Source: Gilvimarinus gilvus
GTDB lineage: Bacteria > Pseudomonadota > Gammaproteobacteria > Pseudomonadales > Cellvibrionaceae
Reading direction: 5' to 3'
Length of the DNA stretch: 64,000 bases
NCBI RefSeq assembly: GCF_030518155.1
Contig: NZ_JAULRU010000215.1
Span: forward strand, 62,001-126,000
Shown: in pieces, positions 29,182-38,774 of the stretch
Layout of the letters: every line of letters begins with the position of its first letter
How positions within the stretch are numbered: position 1 is the first letter of the stretch
Made by a program: the position numbers and the translations under genes
The notes under the pieces: model-generated
Seen by the model: the letters and a program-made list of their open reading frames with translations, nothing else
The model's database searches: none
Told to the model about the DNA's origin: nothing

Positions 29182-29356
29182 TGGCGATACGCTCCATACA
29201 CCGACTATTAAACCGAGCAAGGTGATAGCTTTCACATCTCGCAACGGCGGATCACACTACAATAGCGTCAGTCACTGCGCGCTGCGCCACAATTGATTAA
29301 ACTAGCGAGTATATCGCTGGGCGCACAACGTGCCCCCAATTCCACAGGAAGCAACT

Positions 29357-29929
29357 ATGATCGGCCTGAAGATCAGCTCGAACCCGGCAACCCGCCCGCG
29401 CAAGGCGCCCCTACGGTTACTGGCACTGGCCTTAGCGCTGTGCGCAATGCCTGTTTCGGTAGCGGCTCAGCCGGCAAATGCCAATGACCTGGCCGATAAC
29501 GCTGAGGCACTCAAGCAACAATCGTTACAATTGAATCGCGACCTGCTCATCTTAGAGGAAGAGCTACTGTTTCCCGCCAGCAGTCAAATGGCCGTGTACC
29601 TATCGCTGGATGTGGGCGACTACTTCGGGCTCGATTCGGTAAAAGTTAAACTCGACGATGACTTTATCAGCAGCGAGCTCTATACCAAGCGTCAGGTAGA
29701 CGCGCTGCATCGCGGCGGCATTCAAAAACTGTACGTGGGTAACCTGCGTCAGGGTGAACACGAAATCAGCGCCTTTTTCACCGGTATTGGCCCCAATGGG
29801 CAAGCCTACAAACGCGCCACTAGCATCACCATCGAGAAAACTACGGCCCCACTGGTACTGGAGCTAAAGATTGTCGATTCCAGCCAGAAATTGCAGCCGG
29901 TATTTGATATTAAACAATGGGAGTTGTAA
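29357..29929 (+). CDS. Secreted protein of the ExbB/ExbD/AgmX operon (unknown function)
   Basis: A 190-residue protein with a signal peptide (about 1-38, VSVAAQPAN). The mature region starts with a helical heptad stretch (EALKQQSLQLNRDLLILEEE) and then a beta-rich domain with GEHEISAFFTGIGPNG, like an Ig- or transthyretin-like fold. I do not recognise a named family. The ATG at 29357 has AGGAAG five bases upstream and beats an in-frame start at 29330. First gene of the nine-gene envelope-motor operon; the next gene overlaps it by 13 bases. Confidence 0.78.
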   Translation: MIGLKISSNPATRPRKAPLRLLALALALCAMPVSVAAQPANANDLADNAEALKQQSLQLNRDLLILEEELLFPASSQMAVYLSLDVGDYFGLDSVKVKLDDDFISSELYTKRQVDALHRGGIQKLYVGNLRQGEHEISAFFTGIGPNGQAYKRATSITIEKTTAPLVLELKIVDSSQKLQPVFDIKQWEL

Positions 29930-31857
29930 CCCTCTATCGCTCCATGTTTGTCGCCGTGGTGGCCCTAGCAGGCGGCACCCAGGCCGAACCATTGCCGGCA
30001 GCTCAGGACTTGGGCTACGGAGAAAGCCTATACCATTACTACCTGGGTGATTTGCCCCAGGCACTCACCACACTCGACCTCGCCGAAAGCCGTGGCGGTG
30101 TCACCGGACATGAACACTACCCGCAACTGATGCGCGCCGGTATGCTGCTGGCTTTTGGTATGAAAGATCAGGCGCAACAGGCATTCAGCGAGCATTTAGG
30201 GCAGGGCGAACCGGCCAGAGTGCAGGACACCGCAAGACTTTATCTGGCCCGGTTGCAATATCAAGCCGGTGGCTACAAGCAAGCGGCCGCAAACCTGAGC
30301 GCGATAAATGATGCACTACCCGCCGAGCTCTCCGAAGAGGCGGCCCTACTGGCCGTAAACCTGCGCATTGCCCGTCAAAGCGCTCCCAGCCTGAACAGCG
30401 TCGGGGACTTACTCGAACCACTGGCCGACAACCCTCACCTGGCCTTGCTTAATCTAGGCAACAGCGCCGCTCGCGCCGGCGACCCAATTCGCGCCCAATC
30501 CTACTACCAAGCGCTTCTCGAGGCCGATCCCCCCGAGCGGCGCGAACGCAGCCAAGAATATCTGGCGCTACGCGACAAAGCCCTAACGGCACTGGGCTAC
30601 ACTTACCTGGGGCAGAAGGACTACGCCTCTGCCAAAGCCGCATTTCGACAAATTCGGCTCGATACCGCGCTAGCCAACCGGGCACTGCTTGGCTACGGCT
30701 GGTCAGCGGCAAGTTATCACGACTTTGTACTCGCGCTAAAACCCTGGCAGGCGCTGCGCCAGCGTTCACTGACCGACCCGGCGGTACAGGAGTCACTGTT
30801 GGCGGTGCCCTGGGCCTATGAACAAATGGGATCTGGCGGAGCCGCGCTGCTCGCCTATCGCGAATCTGAAACACTGCTCACCGACAATCTGGCAGAGATA
30901 GACGCCCACCTGGATGAGCTCACCAGTGACGCGCTGCTGGCCTATCTGGCGGCTGTGGGCACAACCGAACAGAGCGCCATCCGCTCATTTACAGGTCAGC
31001 GCGAAGCCGCCAATGGCAACTGGCTGAGCTTGCACAGCACCAGTATTATCGGCAGTGATTTGACCTATTTTGACTCGCTGCTGCGCGACGACGCACTGCA
31101 GCAACAGGCGCAAAGTCTGCGCGATCTTCTGACTTTACAGAGCCGCCACCAAAACTGGCAGCGCAAGCTTGCTATTTACACCGAACTGATTGAGCACAAA
31201 CGCGCCAGGCGGGCAGAGCGCGCCGAGGCTCTGGCCGATTCGCAGTTGCTACAACAACACCAGGTTCTGCAGGCCAAGCGCGACCGTTTAGCCGGTCAAC
31301 TCCAGGCTATTGACGCTAATGACGAGTCTCTGGCCCTCAGTGACGCATCCACGCAAGCGCTGCGAAAGCGCTGGCAAAACGCTAACAGCGCGCTGCACGC
31401 GCTCGACGGTCAGCAGCGTTTGCCTTTCGCGGCTAAAGAGAAAATGGCTTTTTTTAAGGGTGTCCTTCAGTGGCGCGCCGACCAACAGTTTGCCGCCCAG
31501 CGCTGGCAGGTACAAAAAAACCTCAATACGATTGATCGCACCCTGCGCAGCAGTGCCGCAGCCAGCGGGCGTATTGAGCGTTTGCTGGCACAAGAACAAG
31601 ACTTGCAGGGCCAATTAAATCGCCTCAACCAGGCCCGCCAACGCAACAATCAGTTACTCGAGCAACAGCGCGGCGCCATCGCCGAGCGCAGCGCAGCACT
31701 CACATCAACACTGAGGGCACACCTGCAAAGCCATCGCGCCCGACTCAATGACTATCTGGCGCAAACGCGCCTCAGTGTCGCGCGCCTGCTGGACGACGCC
31801 TACCGCACTCGACCTCAGCAAGACGGCCCACAATTGCCCGACGTGGAGCCGCAATGA
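29917..31857 (+). CDS. Large TPR/coiled-coil envelope protein
   Basis: A 646-residue protein with a short N-terminal hydrophobic signal (FVAVVALAGGTQA). TPR-like helical repeats span about 30-330 (YYLGDLPQALTTLDLAES, GYTYLGQKDYASAKAAFRQI). A long Gln/Arg/Leu-rich coiled coil follows from about 405 to 635. No enzymatic motif is seen. The layout suggests a periplasmic scaffold within the ExbB-ExbD-AgmX system. The start at 29917 overlaps the upstream gene; the ATG at 29944 is an alternative, and neither has a strong ribosome site. Confidence 0.8.
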   Translation: MGVVTLYRSMFVAVVALAGGTQAEPLPAAQDLGYGESLYHYYLGDLPQALTTLDLAESRGGVTGHEHYPQLMRAGMLLAFGMKDQAQQAFSEHLGQGEPARVQDTARLYLARLQYQAGGYKQAAANLSAINDALPAELSEEAALLAVNLRIARQSAPSLNSVGDLLEPLADNPHLALLNLGNSAARAGDPIRAQSYYQALLEADPPERRERSQEYLALRDKALTALGYTYLGQKDYASAKAAFRQIRLDTALANRALLGYGWSAASYHDFVLALKPWQALRQRSLTDPAVQESLLAVPWAYEQMGSGGAALLAYRESETLLTDNLAEIDAHLDELTSDALLAYLAAVGTTEQSAIRSFTGQREAANGNWLSLHSTSIIGSDLTYFDSLLRDDALQQQAQSLRDLLTLQSRHQNWQRKLAIYTELIEHKRARRAERAEALADSQLLQQHQVLQAKRDRLAGQLQAIDANDESLALSDASTQALRKRWQNANSALHALDGQQRLPFAAKEKMAFFKGVLQWRADQQFAAQRWQVQKNLNTIDRTLRSSAAASGRIERLLAQEQDLQGQLNRLNQARQRNNQLLEQQRGAIAERSAALTSTLRAHLQSHRARLNDYLAQTRLSVARLLDDAYRTRPQQDGPQLPDVEPQ

Positions 31858-34823
31858 TGTTGCCTAAACGCTTAACTGTCGCCGTCACACTCGGACTATT
31901 AGCCGCCTGCGGCCATCAACCGCTAGACGATGTGGGCACAACCTTGGCCGATCTGCCTGAGGCGAATCTACCCGCTGCTGATTTAACCGTAAGCGCCGAA
32001 GATTTGGCCCAGATCGAAGCGCAATATCGCTCGGCGCTATTGGTCGCCAAGGACCCACAAGTGCGCCATCACATTCAGGTGCGCCTGGCCGATTTAGAAA
32101 TGGCCCGCAGCGAACAGGCCCAACAAGACGCGCGCACTCTAACTCAATTCTTCGCAAAACCCATTGAGCACTACCAAAACTTGGTGGATGACTATGCCGC
32201 CAATCCGCAAACGTCGGTCGCCAGCGCACCCGATGCACTCTATTACAAGCTGGCCAAGGCCCAGGCACTGGAGGGACGCACAGAAGACGCGGGCGCTGTG
32301 TTAGACCAACTGGCCGTGCGATTTCCCGACTCGCCCTACCTGCACGAAGCGCAGTTCCGCCGCGCCGAGCGCGCCTTCGCCGCCGGCGACTACGCAGAGG
32401 CTGAAGCTCTCTACCGCGAGGTAGCGGTCAGTCCCACCACCGCCTTTGCCGACAATGCGTTGTACATGCAAGGCTGGTCGGCCTATAAGCTCGGTAATTA
32501 TGAGACGGCTATGGGCAACTTTACCCAGCTGCTCGACCAAAGCTTTGCCGCGGTGCAATTGCCGGGGCAGGTGGCCACCGCACTGGCGCGCATGGATGCG
32601 AATGAACAAAATTTGGTGGATGATACCTTGCGCGTACTCAGTTTTACCTACGCCAATCTCGACGGCGCCCAGAGCATTGTAGAACACCAACAAGCCATCG
32701 GTACCCGCCCCTATCAGTACCTCCTGTATCGCCAACTCGGTAAGCTCTATGAAACTCAGGAGCGCTACCTCGACAGCGCCGATACCTACGCCCGCTTCGT
32801 CAATAACAACCCGGACGCCGACTTGGCGCCGGACTTCACGATAATGGAAATTGACGTCTACCAGCGCGGCGGCTTCCCGTCATTAATCTTGCCGGCGAAA
32901 CGCTCGTTCGTCGATCGCTATGGCGTCTACAGCCCATATTGGCAGGCGCGAGCCGGCATACCGCAAACCACCAGCGCGCTGGAAGCCAAACAGGTAGTGC
33001 GCAGTAAAAAGCCGCGCAACATGAGCTCAGAAGCACTGGCCAAACTTAAGCTCTACTTGAATGAGCTGGCCCGCCACCACCACGCCGAAGCGCAACGTTT
33101 GCAGGCAAGCCTCGGCGCAGGTGGCGAACTGGCGCCGAGCCGGGCCGATGTCAATCGCGCCTACGCAGAGGCCGCTGACTTATACCAGCAGTACATTGTT
33201 ACCTTCCCGGCAGATCCGGCCGCGGGCGAAATGAACTTCCTTATGGCTGAGGCCTATAGCGAAAGTGGGCGCACACTTTCGGCACTCACCGCCTACGAAA
33301 CGGTCGCCTTTAACCGACGCGACCCAGCCTACGGCAGTGAGGCCGGTTACAGCAGTATTTTGCTGGCGCAGCAGTTGGTGGAAAAATCAGCGGCGGGGGA
33401 ATCGCTTGAGCTTAGTGGCGCCAACCAAGAGCCTGTACAAAGTCAGCTCTGGCAGTGGCAAATGCGCAAAATCGAAAATGCGCTTAAATTTGCCGAGTAC
33501 TACCCAAACGATGAACGCGCCGTGCAAGTGCTGGCCGCCGCCGCGCCAGAATTAATGTACCAGGGGGATTTAGCGCGCGCCTCAGTCGTCGCCCGTCAAG
33601 TCATCACCTGGCAACCGGTACCCGAGGGGCCATTACTCTACAGCGCCTGGTTAACGCTGGGCCACGCGGAATTCGATCAACAGCTCTACGCCGAGGCCGA
33701 AGGCGCTTATTGGCGCGCGCTGGAACTGCACCGCGATTGGGGCGATCAGCCCGGCTCACCCAGCGCCAACGAACTGCGTGAGCGTATCGCTGCCAGCATT
33801 TATCAGCAAGCTCAGCAGTCATTGGCGAGCGGTGACACCGCAACGGCTATCGCCCAGTTGCTGCGTATTGACAGCGACCTGCCCAATACCGAAATCGCCA
33901 GTACGGCTTTGTTTGACGCAGGCCATGCAGCGCAAACCGCTGGCAACTGGGCACAGGCCGAAGCGCTGCTGACCCGCTTTGCCGCCAATTACCCAAATCA
34001 CGAGCTGGCCGCGCGTATTCCAGCCAAATTGATTGTTATTTACGAAGCCATGGGTGCCTGGGAGCTCGCGGCAGGGCTCCTGAGCCAACAATCTGGCAGC
34101 GAGGACACCGAACTGGCCCGCCAGTCTTTGCTCACCGCCGCCGAATACTACGATAAGGCCGATAATTGGGAGGAAGCGCGCAATCATTACCGCGACTACG
34201 CTCACACCTATCAAGAGCCTTTTAGTGACCGCTTGGAGGTAGAGCTGCGCTTATCTGAGCTGTACGCTGAAGCGGGCGATGAATCCAGCAGGGACTTCTG
34301 GCTGCGCCGTCTGGTTCAAAGTGGCCGGCAAACACCCACCGAGCGCAGTCGCTACCTGGGCGCTAAAGCTGCTGCCACTTTGGCCGAGGCGCCGTATTCG
34401 AATTTTCGCAACATCGCCCTTACGCTGCCCATCAAGACAAGCCTCAACCGCAAGCGTGCCGCGCTCGACAGCGCTCTGGCCGCCCAGCGCCAGGTACTTG
34501 ATTTCAAAGTGGCCGAATTTACCACACAGGCAAATTTCTTTATCGGCGAAATCTACACCTTACTCGCTCGCGACCTGATGGCGTCGGAGCGCCCGGATGG
34601 ACTTAACGCGCTGGAGCTTGAGCAGTACGATATTCTGCTGGAAGAGCAGGCCTACCCGTTTGAGGAAAAAGCCATAGAACTGCACGAGGCCAATGCAAGA
34701 CGCAGCTTTGATGGGCTGTTCGATGATTGGGTCGCGGCGAGCATCGACTCACTAGCCAAAATGCTGCCCGCGCGCTACGGCAAACAAGAAGTCACCGTGG
34801 AGGCTCAGCGTGAACTGCATTAA
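31854..34823 (+). CDS. Very large TPR-repeat lipoprotein
   Basis: A 989-residue predicted lipoprotein (lipobox LLAAC-GHQ near residue 20) made largely of TPR repeats from about 110 to 830. Examples are YKLAKAQALEGRTEDAGAVL, MQGWSAYKLGNYETAMGNF and LTLGHAEFDQQLYAEAEGAY. It resembles the large TPR proteins beside AgmX/PglI-type genes and, in layout, the TPR lipoproteins of Myxococcus Agl/Glt motility. It probably sits on the periplasmic face of the outer membrane. The start ATG overlaps the upstream stop (ATGATG). Confidence 0.85.
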   Translation: MMLPKRLTVAVTLGLLAACGHQPLDDVGTTLADLPEANLPAADLTVSAEDLAQIEAQYRSALLVAKDPQVRHHIQVRLADLEMARSEQAQQDARTLTQFFAKPIEHYQNLVDDYAANPQTSVASAPDALYYKLAKAQALEGRTEDAGAVLDQLAVRFPDSPYLHEAQFRRAERAFAAGDYAEAEALYREVAVSPTTAFADNALYMQGWSAYKLGNYETAMGNFTQLLDQSFAAVQLPGQVATALARMDANEQNLVDDTLRVLSFTYANLDGAQSIVEHQQAIGTRPYQYLLYRQLGKLYETQERYLDSADTYARFVNNNPDADLAPDFTIMEIDVYQRGGFPSLILPAKRSFVDRYGVYSPYWQARAGIPQTTSALEAKQVVRSKKPRNMSSEALAKLKLYLNELARHHHAEAQRLQASLGAGGELAPSRADVNRAYAEAADLYQQYIVTFPADPAAGEMNFLMAEAYSESGRTLSALTAYETVAFNRRDPAYGSEAGYSSILLAQQLVEKSAAGESLELSGANQEPVQSQLWQWQMRKIENALKFAEYYPNDERAVQVLAAAAPELMYQGDLARASVVARQVITWQPVPEGPLLYSAWLTLGHAEFDQQLYAEAEGAYWRALELHRDWGDQPGSPSANELRERIAASIYQQAQQSLASGDTATAIAQLLRIDSDLPNTEIASTALFDAGHAAQTAGNWAQAEALLTRFAANYPNHELAARIPAKLIVIYEAMGAWELAAGLLSQQSGSEDTELARQSLLTAAEYYDKADNWEEARNHYRDYAHTYQEPFSDRLEVELRLSELYAEAGDESSRDFWLRRLVQSGRQTPTERSRYLGAKAAATLAEAPYSNFRNIALTLPIKTSLNRKRAALDSALAAQRQVLDFKVAEFTTQANFFIGEIYTLLARDLMASERPDGLNALELEQYDILLEEQAYPFEEKAIELHEANARRSFDGLFDDWVAASIDSLAKMLPARYGKQEVTVEAQRELH

Positions 34824-35505
34824 CTCACTGCACAGCCTCGCCCTGGCGACCATTGTCACATGCCTGTTTGCCGGTTGTGCGACAACACCCGAACCCGAGC
34901 CGGCGTCAGAAACACAACAGGCTGACGCTACCTCAACCTTTATCGCGGCACTTCCCCCCGGCCCCGTCACACTGAACCCTTACCTGGACACCCCGGGCCC
35001 TAAGGTCAGTCGCGCCCTGCGCAATGACTTTGCGACCGCCCTGGGCTATATGGACGACCAAAACTGGAGTCAGGCACGCCAAGCGCTGCAGGCCATTGTC
35101 GCCAATGCGCCTGAGCTATCCGCCGCATGGCTCAACTTAGGAGTTGTCTGGGTCAAGTTGAACGAACCGGGGCAGGCCAAAGCAGCTTTTGGCCGCTCGC
35201 TCGCCGCCAACCCGCTCAATGTCGATGCCTACAACCATCTGGCAGCACTCGAGCGCCGCGAAGGTCGCTTTGACGAAGCCGAAAAACTCTATCAGGACGC
35301 ACTCGCGGTATGGCCCCATTCGGTAGACAGCCACAAAAACCTCGGCATACTCTACGACTTATATCTGGGCAACTGGCCGCAGGCTTTGCTGCACTACCAG
35401 GCGGCGCAACATATTATTGAGCAAACCCAAGGCGAGCCGGACCGAGAACTGGCCGGCTGGATTATTGATTTGCAGCGCCGCATTGCCGCAGGAGGGCAGC
35501 CATGA
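34810..35505 (+). CDS. TPR-repeat lipoprotein
   Basis: A 231-residue lipoprotein (lipobox LFAGC-ATT near residue 23) with three or four TPRs in its C-terminal half (AWLNLGVVWVKLNEPGQAKA, YNHLAALERREGRFDEAEKL, HKNLGILYDLYLGNWPQAL). The GTG start at 34810 overlaps the end of the larger TPR gene by 14 bases. A second lipoprotein TPR in one operon suggests an outer-membrane assembly platform for the motor. Confidence 0.85.
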   Translation: MNCINSLHSLALATIVTCLFAGCATTPEPEPASETQQADATSTFIAALPPGPVTLNPYLDTPGPKVSRALRNDFATALGYMDDQNWSQARQALQAIVANAPELSAAWLNLGVVWVKLNEPGQAKAAFGRSLAANPLNVDAYNHLAALERREGRFDEAEKLYQDALAVWPHSVDSHKNLGILYDLYLGNWPQALLHYQAAQHIIEQTQGEPDRELAGWIIDLQRRIAAGGQP

Positions 35506-35825
35506 TTCGCTTACTCGCAATTGCCGGGCTTACCCTTGTGCCACTTTTCAGTAGTGCGCAAGAAGACCGACTGGAAAGCACCATAACGGGCAATCAAGAG
35601 CAACCGCAGGTGCTGTACATTGTTCCCTGGCAAACTCCGGAAAGCCCGACCCTTAAATACAATGTCGTGCAAAGCCAATCAGCCAAGGTCTACGAACACC
35701 TGGAACGCTCAGAGCTCAAGCGCGAACTCAGTTGGTTGGAACTGATCAATGAGGAAGACTCGGCAGAAAGTGAACAAGATCACACAGAAAGCTCGGGCGA
35801 GTCACCACCTACGCCCGCTGAATAA
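35502..35825 (+). CDS. Small secreted protein of the motor operon (unknown)
   Basis: A 107-residue protein with a signal peptide (about 1-19, LFSSAQ). A conserved-looking core follows (YIVPWQTPESPT), then a run of charged helix and an acidic Ser/Glu tail. The family was not recognised. Its ATG overlaps the TPR lipoprotein stop (ATGA), and it lies just before exbB, so it is probably a small periplasmic component of the same machine. Confidence 0.72.
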   Translation: MIRLLAIAGLTLVPLFSSAQEDRLESTITGNQEQPQVLYIVPWQTPESPTLKYNVVQSQSAKVYEHLERSELKRELSWLELINEEDSAESEQDHTESSGESPPTPAE

Positions 35826-35922
35826 TGCATAATGCGTCGCTAACGATGCAAATCTAGGATTTTCGGGGCGCTTGTGGCCCTTACCAATTACAACCCAAGG
35901 CCAGAGTTAAGGTAAACAGATT

Positions 35923-36582
35923 ATGGACTTTTTGACGACGATCGTGCGCTTTTTCCAAAATGGTGGGCCATTTATGTACCCCATTGCACTGGTGTTGGTT
36001 ATTGGTTTGGTCATCGCCATTGAGCGCTACCTGGTGTTAAGCGCCGCCAAGCGTGCCAATGCGCAGGCCTTTAACCGGGTGATGCCACTATTGAAAAAAC
36101 GCGACTACCAAGGGGTCGTGAATATGGGCCGCTCGGCCGAAGCACCCATTGCCCGTATCGTCGCCGCCGGTGTAGCGCGTATGGGGCAATCCGGTGGCCG
36201 CGACGATATTGAGCTGGCCATGGAAGAGGGTGTACTGGAAGCTATGCCGCGGCTGGAAAAACGCACGCCGTATTTGGCGACCCTCGCCAACATCGCCACA
36301 CTGCTGGGTCTTTTGGGCACCATTATCGGCCTGATCGCCGCCTTTACCGCGGTGGCTGAGGCCGACCCGGCCGAGAAAGCCACCTTGCTATCGAACAGTA
36401 TTTCCGTAGCCATGAACACCACCGCATTCGGTTTGATATCCGCCATTCCGTTGCTGCTGTTTCACGCCATGCTGCAAACCAAAACCACCGAGCTTGTGGA
36501 TTCGCTGGAAATGACCGGGGTCAAATGCCTTAACTTGCTGACCGCTACCACCGCTAAGCCTGCTGCCAAAGCCGGCGCCTAA
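35923..36582 (+). CDS. MotA/TolQ/ExbB-type proton channel protein
   Basis: A 219-residue inner-membrane protein with three spans (about 17-37, 119-140 and 155-178). The family core TPYLATLANIATLLGLLGTIIGLIAAF and the NTTAFGLISAIPLLL helix line the proton path in TolQ and ExbB. It should form the pentameric ring of an envelope motor with the two ExbD-like proteins encoded next. It starts 98 bp after the small secreted protein gene, with an AGAGT-type site before the ATG. Confidence 0.93.
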   Translation: MDFLTTIVRFFQNGGPFMYPIALVLVIGLVIAIERYLVLSAAKRANAQAFNRVMPLLKKRDYQGVVNMGRSAEAPIARIVAAGVARMGQSGGRDDIELAMEEGVLEAMPRLEKRTPYLATLANIATLLGLLGTIIGLIAAFTAVAEADPAEKATLLSNSISVAMNTTAFGLISAIPLLLFHAMLQTKTTELVDSLEMTGVKCLNLLTATTAKPAAKAGA

Positions 36583-36596
36583 GCTGAGGCTTAACC

Positions 36597-37202
36597 ATGC
36601 GGTTTAGACGACGTCGGCACGACGAAGAGGCCGAACTCAATATCACATCGTTTATGAACCTGATGATTGTTCTGGTTCCGGTGTTGCTATTGAGTATGGT
36701 GTTCTCGCGCATCACGGTACTGGAACTCAATCTGCCGGACAGCGCCTCTGGCAGTGCCAGCGAGGAATCCGAAGATTTAGATTTTCTCGAAGTGGTGATT
36801 TACCCCGAGTACCTGGGCGTTAATCACCCGGCGGGCAATCGAGCCTTTTCGGTTTGCCCCCTTACCGAAGGCGAACAGGCCGGTACCCATAACTTCGGCG
36901 AGCTCACCACCGCTCTGCAACAAATTAAAATTCGTTTGGAAGACACTTACGATATAGAGAAAAACGATATTGTTTTGCTGGCCCAACCGGACACCGATTA
37001 CCAAACCATCGTCAGCACCATGGATGCGGTGCGCTCATTTAAAGCCGTGGTTGCCGCCAGCGTTGTCGATGCATCGCTTTTTCCGGAAATTTCACTGGGC
37101 GACGCGCCGGAAAATGACCCGGAGGCCACCGAAGTTCCCTGCGGCGATGCACAATTGGCACCAACCGACGCACAAACTGATTTAGGCGGAGGTGCGCCAT
37201 GA
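36597..37202 (+). CDS. ExbD/TolR-like protein with Asn in place of the proton-carrying Asp
   Basis: A 201-residue protein with a basic N-terminus (RFRRRRH), one membrane helix (about 18-38) and a periplasmic domain (about 45-160). The helix reads ITSFMNLMIVLVPVLLL, so N21 occupies the place where ExbD/TolR proteins normally carry the essential Asp (LxDVMLVLL pattern). The periplasmic part is longer than usual and ends in a Gly/Ala tail. Its partner encoded next keeps the Asp. The two genes overlap by four bases (ATGA), suggesting an obligate hetero-pair. Confidence 0.9.
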   Translation: MRFRRRRHDEEAELNITSFMNLMIVLVPVLLLSMVFSRITVLELNLPDSASGSASEESEDLDFLEVVIYPEYLGVNHPAGNRAFSVCPLTEGEQAGTHNFGELTTALQQIKIRLEDTYDIEKNDIVLLAQPDTDYQTIVSTMDAVRSFKAVVAASVVDASLFPEISLGDAPENDPEATEVPCGDAQLAPTDAQTDLGGGAP

Positions 37203-37726
37203 AGCAATCGCTGCGCGCCAAGCGCATGGCCAAGCACCATCGCCGCAACAAAACCGTGCCCAAGTTAAACCTGGTGTCGCTGATGGATATCTTCACCATT
37301 TTGGTGTTTTTCCTGTTGGTGAATTCGTCCGATGTAGAAGTACTCACCAACGATAAAAGCATTGAACTGCCCGCATCAGTGGCCAGTACCATTCCGGAAA
37401 CCACTTTGGTGGTTATGGTGAACGACAGCCGTATTATGGTCAGCGGCCGCCCCATTGTAGAGGTTGCGGACATTGGCGAGGGCAATGAAATTGAACCGCT
37501 CCTAAACGAACTCAATTACCGCGCAGAGCGCCGCACGCTCACCGCCGAGCAAGAAGCCAATGGCTTGCCCATTACCATTATGGGCGATCAAGCGATTCCC
37601 TATACACTGCTCAAACAGGTTATGAATACCTGCGCACAAGCGGGCTACCGGGATATTTCACTGGCGGTTAACCAACAAGCCGACGAGCGTGACGACGCCT
37701 TAGAACAAACGGGAGCCACTGACTGA
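37199..37726 (+). CDS. ExbD/TolR-like protein with conserved membrane Asp
   Basis: A 175-residue ExbD/TolR family protein. After a basic N-terminus it has VPKLNLVSLMDIFTILVFFLLV with the proton-relay Asp at residue 30. A periplasmic domain with INTMGDQAIP-type and LKQVMNTCAQAGYRDISLAV segments follows. It probably pairs with the Asp-lacking ExbD encoded upstream around the ExbB ring. Confidence 0.93.
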   Translation: MKQSLRAKRMAKHHRRNKTVPKLNLVSLMDIFTILVFFLLVNSSDVEVLTNDKSIELPASVASTIPETTLVVMVNDSRIMVSGRPIVEVADIGEGNEIEPLLNELNYRAERRTLTAEQEANGLPITIMGDQAIPYTLLKQVMNTCAQAGYRDISLAVNQQADERDDALEQTGATD

Positions 37727-37727
37727 T

Positions 37728-38696
37728 ATGGCCCGAGGCGATAACCCTTTACTGCAATCACCTTTTGCCCGCAGCGCCGAGGACGATGCGCGCTTTGGCA
37801 GATATCTGGTGGTGGCCGTCGTCATTTTTGCCCTTATCGGCATTGCCATTCCATTGATAACTGTGCCGGAAATTGAGCGCGAAGAAAAAGAGAAACTACC
37901 GCCGCAGCTAGCGCGGGTATTGTTAGAGAAAGAAGAAATTCAACCGCCGCCACCGCCTCCTCCTGAGCCAGAACCCGAAGAGGAACCGGAGCCCGAACCT
38001 GAGGAAGAGCCAGAACCTGAAGAAGAGCCGGAGCCGGAGCCGGAGCCTGAACCCGAGGTAGAACCCGAACCGGTGAGCGAAGTCGACCAGGCGCGGGAAG
38101 TGGCTAAAGTGTCCGGCGTACTGCAATTCCAAGACGCGCTCGCCGATATGCGTCAGGCAATTGATACCGAAGCTCTGGCCAGTGAAGAAATCACCCGCGG
38201 CGCGGCCGATGCGCAAAAAACTGAACGCAATCTAATTACCAGTGGCGCCGAGTCGGACAGCGGCGGCATCAACACCGCTGCGCTTTCGAGCAACACCGCA
38301 GGTGTTGCCTTGTCCGGCCGCGAGACCACTCAGGTAGAAAGTCCGCTGGATGGCGCTGATGCGGTGGCAACGGGTGAGGCGAATGAAAACACCCGCAAGG
38401 CCGGTGAGCGCAGCGATGAAGAAATTCGCAAAGTTATGAGCCAGCACGCTCCGGCATTGGACAGACTCTATCGCCGCGCCTTGCGCAGCATCCCAACGCT
38501 GGAAGGCAAGGTGATACTGCAGTTAGTGATAAGCCCGGATGGTTCGTTGGCGGTTACTATTACCAGCTCTGGGTTGAACGACCCGGATTTGGAAGCCAAA
38601 ATTCTCGCGCGCTTACAGTTGATTACCTTTCCGGCGGACTCTGGGGTACAGGTGACGACAAGGCCGTATACGTTGAATTTTTTGCCGCAATTGTAG
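37728..38696 (+). CDS. AgmX/PglI C-terminal domain (TonB-like) protein
   Basis: A 322-residue inner-membrane-anchored protein with a span at about 25-45. A long Pro/Glu linker (about 66-123, PPPPPPPEPEPEEEPEPEP) can cross the periplasm. The C-terminal domain of about 95 residues (ALDRLYRRALRSIPTLEGKV, LQLVISPDGSLA) matches the AgmX/PglI/TonB C-terminal family. In Myxococcus, proteins of this type belong to gliding or sporulation machinery. It is the last gene of the operon, one base after exbD, and the natural force-transmitting arm. Confidence 0.9.
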   Translation: MARGDNPLLQSPFARSAEDDARFGRYLVVAVVIFALIGIAIPLITVPEIEREEKEKLPPQLARVLLEKEEIQPPPPPPPEPEPEEEPEPEPEEEPEPEEEPEPEPEPEPEVEPEPVSEVDQAREVAKVSGVLQFQDALADMRQAIDTEALASEEITRGAADAQKTERNLITSGAESDSGGINTAALSSNTAGVALSGRETTQVESPLDGADAVATGEANENTRKAGERSDEEIRKVMSQHAPALDRLYRRALRSIPTLEGKVILQLVISPDGSLAVTITSSGLNDPDLEAKILARLQLITFPADSGVQVTTRPYTLNFLPQL

Positions 38697-38774
38697 GATT
38701 AAGGTTTTGCGTCCGTCCTCAGACATCAGTCGTCTGACTTATTCTTTTTTGCCCTCTTTCGCCGGGCGGGCGAA

